In this document: piece by piece, positions 25,274 through 31,886 of the stretch | Position numbering within the stretch: position 1 is the first letter of the stretch | Layout of the letters: each line of letters opens with the position of its first letter | DNA from: Sphingobacterium bovistauri | Lineage (GTDB): Bacteria; Bacteroidota; Bacteroidia; Sphingobacteriales; Sphingobacteriaceae | Assembly (NCBI RefSeq): GCF_020295405.1 | Contig: NZ_JADEYP010000037.1 | Span: forward strand, 1 to 39,857 | Direction of reading: 5' to 3' | DNA: 39,857 nt | Notes under the pieces: generated by a model | What the model saw: the letters and a program-made list of their open reading frames with translations, nothing else | The model's database searches: none | Told to the model about the DNA's origin: nothing | Program-made: the position numbers and the translations under genes

Positions 25274-25496
25274 GATTTCTAGTATTTAAAAATGTATAAT
25301 ACAAAATTAGGGTATTTAGAAGTATAAACAAAGCATAGTCTTCTTATCATGTAGATATATAGATTGATGTATTATGCTTTTGGTAAAGATTATGGTAAAT
25401 TTATTTTAAACATTTTAATGTTTTGAATGTCTTATTAAAAGTTTGGTAAAGTAGGTGAATCGGTGTTTGATTTTTTTGAAAAAAACTACATTATCA

Positions 25497-25529
25497 TTGC
25501 AGAAACAAAAAAAATATTTAATACTTTTG
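25497..25529 (+). promoter_or_regulatory. Promoter of the arginine leader/operon
   Basis: TACTTTTG at 25522-25529 matches the -7 consensus TAnnTTTG. TTG at 25497-25499 can serve as the -33 element, with a 22-base spacer that is slightly long. Transcription would start near 25535, about 30 bases before the leader ATG and 280 before the first enzyme gene. Confidence 0.5.
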
Positions 25530-25563
25530 CGCTGTCTGATTTAAGAAGATAAATATAAATTCA

Positions 25564-25698
25564 ATGTATTGTACAAGAGAACATATGACAACACAAAAGC
25601 AAGCTTTTAATAAGCTTGTGCAGTTGCTTATTGCTTCTTTTAATAGATTGAATTGTCCTATTCTGCGATTTCGACGACCTATTCTGCCTCGAGCTTGA
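25564..25698 (+). CDS. Arginine-rich leader peptide (44 residues) of the arg operon
   Basis: This short open frame lies between the promoter and the attenuator hairpins. The peptide starts MYCTREHMTTQKQ, has an amphipathic middle (AFNKLVQLLIASFNR) and ends RLNCPILRFRRPILPRA. Six Arg codons occur: AGA at 25576 and 25645, then CGA at 25666, 25672, 25675 and 25690. argG downstream uses almost only CGT, so a run of CGA looks selected for slow or sensitive decoding. A second in-frame ATG at 25585 would give 37 residues. No Shine-Dalgarno is visible, as is normal here. The function, ribosome stalling on low arginine (or arginyl-tRNA), is inferred from position and codon content. Confidence 0.65.
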   Translation: MYCTREHMTTQKQAFNKLVQLLIASFNRLNCPILRFRRPILPRA

Positions 25699-25756
25699 TT
25701 TTCGGAGGCAGAGCACATTAGCTTCTTCAGAATTCGTGCAGCTCTACGAATTTTTT
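25683..25756 (+). promoter_or_regulatory. Arginine attenuator: alternative hairpins and weak intrinsic terminator
   Basis: Three helices can be drawn. Helix 1:2 is TCTGCCTC (25683-25690) with GAGGCAGA (25705-25712) and starts inside the leader codons. Helix 3:4 is AATTCGT (25731-25737) with ACGAATT (25746-25752), extended by AG/TT-type pairs and followed by a T-run to 25756: an intrinsic terminator. An alternative helix pairs AGAGC (25710-25714) with GCTCT (25741-25745), extended by AC/GT, and excludes both others. A ribosome stalled on the CGA codons would cover segment 1 and favour the antiterminator. One that finishes and leaves allows 1:2 and the terminator. The terminator ends 62 bases before the first enzyme gene. 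Confidence 0.6.
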
Positions 25757-25818
25757 AAATCCATATTTATTTTATTATTTGCACATAAGTGCGTTAATTA
25801 TTAGGTCGACATCTTAAG

Positions 25819-26526
25819 ATGACAATTTCAGATTTTTTAATTATTCCTGCAACAGCTGACCATGTAGTACATGCTGAGGCTATCTGTAATGAAATGTTCG
25901 AGTCAGCAAAGGCACGTGGAACAGGTATTGCTCGACGTAAACCAGAATATGTAGCCATGAAAATGGAAGAGGGCAAGGCTGTCATAGCGTTGCATAGGGA
26001 TGGACGATGGGCAGGATTCTGTTACATCGAAACTTGGTCTCATGGTGACTATGTCGCCAATTCAGGTTTAATTGTTAGCCCAGAATTTCGTAAAGTGGGA
26101 TTGGCCAAAGCTATTAAGAAGCGTGTATTTGAACTTTCGCACGAAAAGTATCCTAAAGCAAAGATTTTTGGATTAACAACGGGTTTAGCTGTTATGAAAA
26201 TCAATTCTGAGTTGGGGTACGAACCTGTGACCTATTCAGAGCTTACGCAAGACGAACAATTTTGGGCAGGCTGCAAAAGCTGTATCAATTATGATATTTT
26301 GGTGAGTAAAGAACGCAAAAACTGTATGTGTACAGCCATGCTTTGGGATCCGGAAGAAAAGGCTAAGGAATTGGAAGAAAGATTGAAGCGCAGAGCGGAA
26401 GCCAAAGTACGTTTGGAAAGAATCTCAAAGAAGCAATCTCTTTTGAAACGTATAGAGGCGAAACTATGGCGTTCGACAAAGAAATTTGTGACAACAGTGT
26501 TTCCAAGCCATGCAGAAACGGCATAG
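25819..26526 (+). CDS. GNAT N-acyltransferase, first gene of the arginine operon (ArgA-like role)
   Basis: The 235-residue protein has an N-terminal GNAT fold: IIPATADHVVHAEAICNEMF, then SGLIVSPEFRKVGLAKAIKKRVFEL as acyl-CoA site, then GLTTGLAVMKINSELGYEPV (to about residue 135). A cysteine cluster CKSC...CMC (CX2C-X13-CXC) and WDPEEK follow, then a highly charged coiled-coil-like tail (about 178-222). The place ahead of argG and argC suggests it acylates glutamate as the first step of arginine synthesis, using acetyl- or succinyl-CoA as in Bacteroidota lacking classical ArgA. That reaction is inference. The protein lacks the kinase-like domain of ArgA. Confidence 0.7.
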   Translation: MTISDFLIIPATADHVVHAEAICNEMFESAKARGTGIARRKPEYVAMKMEEGKAVIALHRDGRWAGFCYIETWSHGDYVANSGLIVSPEFRKVGLAKAIKKRVFELSHEKYPKAKIFGLTTGLAVMKINSELGYEPVTYSELTQDEQFWAGCKSCINYDILVSKERKNCMCTAMLWDPEEKAKELEERLKRRAEAKVRLERISKKQSLLKRIEAKLWRSTKKFVTTVFPSHAETA

Positions 26527-26597
26527 AATATTAATTTAGTACATTTGTAAAGCTTTAGCGATAAAGCATTTTACCGTAAAATATAGCATATTAAAGA

Positions 26598-27785
26598 ATG
26601 AAAAAAGTAGTTTTAGCATTTAGTGGTGGTTTAGATACATCGTTTTGTTGTATTTATTTGACTAAAGATTTAGGTTTAGAAGTACACTCTGTTGTGGTAA
26701 ATACAGGTGGTTTCTCTGCTGAAGAAATCAAAAATATTGAGGCTCGTGCATATGAGTTGGGCGTGAAATCACATACTACAATCGATGAGACTGAAAACTA
26801 CTACCGCGAAACTATTAAATATTTGATTTTTGGTAATGTGTTGAAAAACGCAACTTACCCATTATCGGTATCCGCTGAGCGTGTTTGTCAAGCTACGGCA
26901 ATTGCAAATTATGCAAAGAAGATAGGTGCAGAATCTGTTGCACACGGTTCAACTGGTGCTGGTAATGACCAGGTTCGTTTTGATATGATTTTCAACACCT
27001 TGATTCCAGGCGTAGAAATCATTACACCAATACGTGATTTGAAATTGTCTCGTGAAGCAGAAATTGAGTATTTAAGTAAACATGGTTTCCCATATAGCGC
27101 TGAGAAAGCGAAATATTCGATTAACAAAGGTCTTTGGGGTACTTCGGTAGGAGGTGCAGAAACATTGACTTCTAATCAATACTTACCAGAATCAGCTTGG
27201 CCTACGCCAGCAACTTCTACGGAACCTCAAACAATTGCGATTGATTTTGAAAAAGGCGAACCTGTAGCGTTGAATGGAGAGAAAATTGGTGCAGTAAAAG
27301 TAATTCAACAATTACAAGATTTAGCTCAACCTTACGGTATTGGTCGTGATATTCACGTGGGTGATACAATTATTGGTATCAAAGGTCGTGTCGGCTTTGA
27401 AGCAGCTGGGCCACTTATTTTGGTAAAAGCACACCATACCTTGGAGAAACATACATTGACGAAATGGCAATTGGCGTGGAAAGACCAAATCGCTGCTTTC
27501 TACGGAAACTGGATGCACGAAGGTCAAATGCATGATCCGGTAATGCGTGACATTGAAGCATTCTTGTCATCGGCACAAGAAACAGTAACAGGTCGTGTGA
27601 TTGTAGAATTACACCCTTACCGTTATGTGATCGTTGGTATTGAGTCTGCGCACGATTTGATGAACAATGCATTTGGTAGCTATGGCGAAATGAACGAAGG
27701 ATACACTGGAGATGACGTAAAAGGATTCTCTAAAATCTTCGGAAACCAAACTATCATTTGGCATAAAGTAAATAACAAAGGCTAA
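26598..27785 (+). CDS. argG: ArgG, argininosuccinate synthase
   Basis: The 395-residue enzyme joins citrulline and aspartate with ATP in the penultimate step of arginine synthesis. The N-terminal PP-loop VVLAFSGGLDTSFC (residues 4-17), the GSTGAGNDQVRFD segment and KAKYSINKGLWG are present. The sequence is of the Bacteroidota/type-2-like group rather than the E. coli type. The gene is 71 bases after the GNAT gene. A TACATTTG word (26540-26547) in that gap matches a -7 box but has no -33 partner, so an internal promoter is possible. Arg codons are nearly all CGT, unlike the leader peptide. Confidence 0.95.
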   Translation: MKKVVLAFSGGLDTSFCCIYLTKDLGLEVHSVVVNTGGFSAEEIKNIEARAYELGVKSHTTIDETENYYRETIKYLIFGNVLKNATYPLSVSAERVCQATAIANYAKKIGAESVAHGSTGAGNDQVRFDMIFNTLIPGVEIITPIRDLKLSREAEIEYLSKHGFPYSAEKAKYSINKGLWGTSVGGAETLTSNQYLPESAWPTPATSTEPQTIAIDFEKGEPVALNGEKIGAVKVIQQLQDLAQPYGIGRDIHVGDTIIGIKGRVGFEAAGPLILVKAHHTLEKHTLTKWQLAWKDQIAAFYGNWMHEGQMHDPVMRDIEAFLSSAQETVTGRVIVELHPYRYVIVGIESAHDLMNNAFGSYGEMNEGYTGDDVKGFSKIFGNQTIIWHKVNNKG

Positions 27786-27806
27786 TTTTTAGTCAATACA
27801 TATTTT

Positions 27807-27894
27807 AAAAACGTCATTTTGAGCGTAACAAGGTGAAGTCGAATTCCAAGATTGGATTTCTCCTTCGCTTAGACGAATTCGAAATGACGTTTTT
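27807..27894. repeat. Dispersed-type inverted repeat (REP-like) between argG and argC
   Basis: The outer arms AAAAACGTCATTT (27807-27819) and AAATGACGTTTTT (27882-27894) are perfectly complementary. The interior has weaker symmetry: GAGCGTAACAAGGTGAAGTCGAA on the left and TCCTTCGCTTAGACGAATTC on the right. Elements of the form GTCATTTNGAGCGAAG...CTTCGCTCGAAATGAC are scattered between genes in many Bacteroidota genomes, and this looks like a decayed copy. It fills the intergenic gap inside the operon, and on the plus strand its right end TTTTTT could act as a partial terminator. Confidence 0.65.
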
Positions 27895-27913
27895 TATAAA
27901 CCTTAAATTCAAT

Positions 27914-28933
27914 ATGAGCAAAATAAGAGTAGGAATAGTTGGTTCAGCGGGATATACAGGTGGTGAATTATTACGTGTTCTGATATTTCATCCTGAAGTA
28001 GAAATTGTATTCGCGAATTCTGCATCCAATGCGGGAAATAAATTATACGCTGTACACAACGATTTATTTGGTGATACAGAATTGGAATTTTCTTCGGATT
28101 TTCATTCTAATATTGATGTATTGTTTTTATGTGTTGGACATGGCGATGCCCGTAAGTTTTTAGAGGCTAATCAAATTGACCCTTCAGTGAAGATTATTGA
28201 TTTGTCGCAAGATTATAGGTTACGTGCGAATACCAAATATCAAGGTCAAAACTTTGTGTATGGCTTGCCGGAATTGAATCGTGAAGCAATCAAATCGGCA
28301 CAATATATCGCTAATCCAGGTTGTTTTGCAACAAATCTCCAATTGGCGTTATTACCTTTGGCATCAAAACGTTTGTTGCCTGCACAAATTCATATCAATG
28401 CCACAACAGGTTCTACTGGAGCTGGGCAAAAGCCAACTGCGACTTCGCATTTCTCTTGGCGTAATAATAACTTGTCAGCTTACAAATCTTTTGAACACCA
28501 GCATTTGCAAGAGATTTCTGAATCGTTGGATCAACTTCAAGATGGATTTTTGCCAGAATCAGAAAAGTCTTTGTTAGAAAGAGCGGCAGAGAAAATTAAT
28601 TTTGTACCCCAACGTGGTGATTTTACAAGAGGTATTTTTTCTTCTATTTATGTAGAGTCGGAATTGAGCGAAGAAGAAGCGTATGATTTGTATAATTCCT
28701 ATTATGCTTCGCATCCATTCACATCCGTTTCAAAAGTTAATATTGACTTGAAGCAAGTGGTGAATACAAATAAATCCATTATTCATTTAGAAAAACACGG
28801 GAATAAGTTGCTGATTTTAAATGCGACTGATAATTTATTGAAAGGCGCTTCGGGGCAAGCCGTTCAGAATATGAACCTGATGTTTGGATTAGAAGAACGT
28901 AGTGGACTTAATTTAAAATCCGTAGGATTTTAA
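27914..28933 (+). CDS. argC: ArgC, N-acetyl-gamma-glutamyl-phosphate reductase
   Basis: The 339-residue NADPH-dependent reductase of arginine synthesis has the nucleotide loop VGIVGSAGYTGGELL at the N-terminus. The active-site Cys137 lies in IANPGCFATNLQ, and HINATTGSTGAGQKPTATSHFSWR and the C-terminal ATDNLLKGASGQAVQNMNLMFG are present. In Bacteroidota it may act on the succinylated intermediate. The open frame extends up to 27833, but those 27 codons translate the REP-like repeat; the true start is the Met at 27914. argD, usual next neighbour, is absent: a SulP transporter follows. Confidence 0.95.
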   Translation: MSKIRVGIVGSAGYTGGELLRVLIFHPEVEIVFANSASNAGNKLYAVHNDLFGDTELEFSSDFHSNIDVLFLCVGHGDARKFLEANQIDPSVKIIDLSQDYRLRANTKYQGQNFVYGLPELNREAIKSAQYIANPGCFATNLQLALLPLASKRLLPAQIHINATTGSTGAGQKPTATSHFSWRNNNLSAYKSFEHQHLQEISESLDQLQDGFLPESEKSLLERAAEKINFVPQRGDFTRGIFSSIYVESELSEEEAYDLYNSYYASHPFTSVSKVNIDLKQVVNTNKSIIHLEKHGNKLLILNATDNLLKGASGQAVQNMNLMFGLEERSGLNLKSVGF

Positions 28934-28957
28934 TCCATAAAAGATTTATATTTTTGT

Positions 28958-28980
28958 AAGCCATCACGACCTGATGGCTT
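28958..28980 (+). terminator. Hairpin at the end of the arg operon or in the sulP leader
   Basis: AAGCCATCA / TGATGGCTT (9-bp perfect stem) has loop CGACC and a T-rich but interrupted tail TATTTATTT. It lies 25 bases after the argC stop. A TATTTTTG -7-like box (28949-28956) just upstream means it might instead be a 5' leader hairpin of the SulP gene. The role is therefore ambiguous. Confidence 0.5.
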
Positions 28981-28991
28981 TATTTATTTCT

Positions 28992-30512
28992 ATGGCTTTC
29001 GATACATTTAATTTTTCTAAAGTAAATTTCAAAAACGAGATTCTAGCAGGTTTGACTGTGTCCATGACGATGATTCCCGAATCGTTGTCATTTGCTATCC
29101 TTGCTGGATTAACTCCATTGATGGGTTTATATGCTGCTTTTTTAATGGGTATTGTGACGGCTATATTAGGTGGAAGACCTGGTTTGGTGTCAGGAGGAGC
29201 AGGAGCTACAATTGTGGTAATGATAGCTCTTATTGCATCGCATGGTGTAGAGTATCTATTTGCAGCGGTAATACTTGCTGGTATAATTCAAATTTTAGTT
29301 GGCGCTTTTAAGTTGGGGAAATTCGTGCGATTGATACCTCAACCTGTCATGTATGGATTTTTGAACGGTTTGGCTATTATTATATTTATGGCGCAGGTCG
29401 AGCAGTTTAAGCTAGTAGAGAATGGTGTTACAGCATGGATGACTGGGACAAGTTTGTATGTGATGGGTGGATTGACCTTGCTCACCATATTGATTGTATT
29501 AGTCTTTCCTAAATTGACCAAGGTTGTGCCAGCTTCATTAGTAGCAATCATTGTGACGACGGCATTAGTGTTTTTTTTGGGTATTGAGACTAAGAAGGTC
29601 GTAGATATTGCTACGGTCAGTGGTAGTCTACCGTCATTTCATATTCCTGCAATTCCGTTCAATTGGGAAACAATAGAAATAATATTTCCTTATGCGTTAA
29701 TCATGGCAGCTGTTGGATTGGTCGAATCTTTGCTTACACTTAGCATGGTGGATGAAATCACAAGTACAAAGGGTAATTCAAATCGTGAGTCTATGGCACA
29801 AGGGGCAGCCAATATTGTGAATGGTTTTTTCGGAGGAATGGGAGGGTGTGCAATGGTCGCACAGACATTAGTGAATTTGGATGCAGGAGCAAGAACTAGA
29901 CTTGCAGCTATAGTGGGTGCATTAGGTATTTTAGCTGTTATACTAATCGGTGGGCCTGTGATCGAACAAATACCGATGGCTGCATTGGTAGGGGTAATGA
30001 TGATGGTTTCAATAGGGACATTTCAATGGGCTTCTCTGAAAGTGTTAACCAAAATGCCAAAATCTGATGTGTTTGTGGGGATATTAGTAGCAGCAATTAC
30101 GGTTTTTCTTCACAATTTGGCATTAGCTGTTTTAATAGGTGTTATCATATCCGCGTTAGTGTTTGCTTGGGACAATGCTAAACGGATCCGTGCACGTAAA
30201 AGTCAAGATGAATTTGGAAATAAAGTGTATGAGATATATGGTCCCTTATTTTTTGGTTCCACTTCTAATTTTATGGATAAATTCGATATCCAAGAAGATC
30301 CAGAAATCGTTATTGTTGATTTTAAAGAATCTCGTGTAGTAGATATGTCTGCGATTGAAGCTTTAAATAAGTTGACTGATAAATATGCTAAAGTCAATAA
30401 AAAGATGGTTTTGAGACATTTAAGTAAAGATTCTGTTCTGCTTTTACAAAATGCCCATGGTATTATTGAAGTAAATATTGAGGAAGATCCTACATATAAA
30501 GTAATGCCTTAA
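28992..30512 (+). CDS. SulP family anion transporter with STAS domain
   Basis: The protein of 506 residues (from 28992) has about 11-14 membrane helices. The SulP signature lies near MTMIPESLSFAILAGLTPLMGLYAA, and VSGGAGATIVVMIAL, the QGAANIVNGFFGGMGGCAMVAQT region and a C-terminal cytoplasmic STAS domain (about the last 95 residues: EIVIVDFKESRVVDMSAIEALNKL) follow. Substrates in the family include sulfate, bicarbonate and other anions; the protein is close in style to BicA/YbaR-type members, so bicarbonate is possible. The upstream ATG at 28974 lies inside the hairpin at 28958-28980, so I take the Met at 28992 (MAFDTFNFSKV). No sulfur genes lie near. Confidence 0.85.
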   Translation: MAFDTFNFSKVNFKNEILAGLTVSMTMIPESLSFAILAGLTPLMGLYAAFLMGIVTAILGGRPGLVSGGAGATIVVMIALIASHGVEYLFAAVILAGIIQILVGAFKLGKFVRLIPQPVMYGFLNGLAIIIFMAQVEQFKLVENGVTAWMTGTSLYVMGGLTLLTILIVLVFPKLTKVVPASLVAIIVTTALVFFLGIETKKVVDIATVSGSLPSFHIPAIPFNWETIEIIFPYALIMAAVGLVESLLTLSMVDEITSTKGNSNRESMAQGAANIVNGFFGGMGGCAMVAQTLVNLDAGARTRLAAIVGALGILAVILIGGPVIEQIPMAALVGVMMMVSIGTFQWASLKVLTKMPKSDVFVGILVAAITVFLHNLALAVLIGVIISALVFAWDNAKRIRARKSQDEFGNKVYEIYGPLFFGSTSNFMDKFDIQEDPEIVIVDFKESRVVDMSAIEALNKLTDKYAKVNKKMVLRHLSKDSVLLLQNAHGIIEVNIEEDPTYKVMP

Positions 30513-30518
30513 TCAATG

Positions 30519-30893
30519 TTAATATACTTTAGGTTTTTCTAGTAAATCAGTAACATAACCAAGGATCTCAATCTCGCTATCACCGTCTTCCATCATGGAA
30601 AATGTTAGGTATGCAGCATATATTTCAGGGCTGAATACAATATGCTTGTTGCTGATGATTTCGTCTACTACATGTTCGTACACGTGAATACCAATATGAG
30701 TTAGTTCATTGTGTAAATTTGTAGAAATAGTGTTATGGCTTTCGCCAGATGCAAAACCAACAATAATATGCAAAATTAATTTTTCATAAATCTTCTCATC
30801 AGCAAAGTGATGTACGTATTCTTCATATTTGAAGCGTTGTTTTGCACTATTGACAATCTTGTCCCAAATCAGGAATTCTGTTTTAGTTTGCAT
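30519..30893 (-). CDS. Hypothetical cytoplasmic protein
   Basis: I do not recognise a family. The protein of about 124 residues (MQTKTEFLIWDKIV...) appears all-alpha, with several amphipathic helices, no signal peptide and an acidic C-terminus (MMEDGDSEIEILGYVTD). The open frame extends to 30944, but the Met at 30893 starts the compact region and the extra 17 codons are AT-rich intergenic-like sequence. It converges on the SulP gene with a 6-base gap and no terminator between. Confidence 0.6.
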   Translation of the reverse strand: MQTKTEFLIWDKIVNSAKQRFKYEEYVHHFADEKIYEKLILHIIVGFASGESHNTISTNLHNELTHIGIHVYEHVVDEIISNKHIVFSPEIYAAYLTFSMMEDGDSEIEILGYVTDLLEKPKVY

Positions 30894-31051
30894 AGAAGAA
30901 ATGTGTTTATAAGTGGTTACATAAATATATGGAAAAGATTTCAAAGTAGTCTAAAACTTTCTTTCATTTTATTGATTTACAATATTTAAGTGTAATTCTG
31001 TTCTGTCTCATTAGAACAATAATTTGTATTTTCGGGTCTAAAATTTGAAGC

Positions 31052-31840
31052 ATGGAAATCAATTTAATTGGTAAAAAGGCATTAATAGGAGGATGTACGT
31101 CTGGTATTGGTCGTGCTATAGCCGAGCAGTTGGCCTTATGTGGTGCTAATGTAACATTAGTTGCTCGAAATGAGGGTAAATTAGAGGATTTGATTAAAAA
31201 ATTAGATATATCAAAAGGTCAACATCATAATTTCATCGTTGCTGATTTTTCTGACTTTGAGAGTTATAAGAATATCATTATGGATTTTTTTGCTACGCAT
31301 TCGATAGATATATTAGTGAATAATACACAAGGACCTAATCCGGGGACTGTTGAACAAAAATCAGAAGCAGATTATCAGGAGGCTTTTAATTTATTATTCC
31401 AAAATGCAGTCTATACTACTAATTTGGCTGTTTCTGGTATGAAGCAAAGAAGATTTGGTAGAGTGATTAACGTGTCATCGATGACAGTAAAGGAGCCACA
31501 AGATAATTTGGTATTATCCAACACGATGCGAACAGCATTGGTTTCCTGGTCCAAGTCACTTTCCAATGTAGTCGCTAAAGATAATATCACGGTAAATTCT
31601 GTAATGACGGGTTATTTTGATACAGAAAGATTGTCTAGTCTTATGGAAAATCAAGCGAAGAGCCAAGGTGTTAGTTTTGAGGAAATCAAGTCAAAACGTG
31701 TAGATTCAGTTCCTATGGGAAGACTCGGAGATCCCAAGGAATATGGGTATTTGGTTGCTTTCTTAGCTTCAGAATACGCTTCGTTTCTGACAGGGGCTTC
31801 GATTCCTTTGGATGGTGGTATTGCGAAGACAATATTTTAA
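31052..31840 (+). CDS. Short-chain dehydrogenase/reductase lacking the YxxxK catalytic pair
   Basis: The 262-residue Rossmann-fold protein has the cofactor loop GGCTSGIGRAIAEQL (residues 13-27), Arg at ARNEGKL suggesting NADP(H), and VADFSDFESY. The catalytic Asn region reads LVNNTQGPNPG in place of NNAG, and the Ser in INVSSMTV is kept. Where the family has YSASK, this protein has LSNTM: the Tyr and Lys are replaced by Leu and Met. The C-terminal GYFDTERLSSL and PLDGG end are normal. It may belong to an SDR subgroup with LSN-x-x-R in that position. Substrate and activity are unknown. It is monocistronic with a terminator at 31844-31878. Confidence 0.8.
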   Translation: MEINLIGKKALIGGCTSGIGRAIAEQLALCGANVTLVARNEGKLEDLIKKLDISKGQHHNFIVADFSDFESYKNIIMDFFATHSIDILVNNTQGPNPGTVEQKSEADYQEAFNLLFQNAVYTTNLAVSGMKQRRFGRVINVSSMTVKEPQDNLVLSNTMRTALVSWSKSLSNVVAKDNITVNSVMTGYFDTERLSSLMENQAKSQGVSFEEIKSKRVDSVPMGRLGDPKEYGYLVAFLASEYASFLTGASIPLDGGIAKTIF

Positions 31841-31843
31841 AAT

Positions 31844-31878
31844 TACCAAGGGCTCCGATTTTTTTGGAGCCTTTGGTA
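31844..31878. terminator. Bidirectional terminator between the SDR and SusD genes
   Basis: TACCAAGGGCTCC pairs with GGAGCCTTTGGTA (13 bp including one G-T pair) around GATTTTTTT. It lies between convergent stops at 31840 and 31887 and should serve both. Confidence 0.75.
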
Positions 31879-31886
31879 TTTAAAAA

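Noticed and set aside
25518..25718. 66-codon minus-strand ORF opposite the arginine leader
   Set aside because: It is the antisense of the leader peptide and hairpin region. Its Arg-rich start is the complement of the symmetric hairpins, and the plus strand has the promoter and the regulatory logic.
27833..27913. 27-codon N-terminal extension of argC
   Set aside because: It translates the REP-like repeat; ArgC homology begins at the Met at 27914 (SKIRVGIVGSAGYTGGE).
28974..28991. Upstream ATG of the SulP gene
   Set aside because: It falls in the right arm of the hairpin at 28958-28980; the Met at 28992 gives a normal SulP N-terminus.
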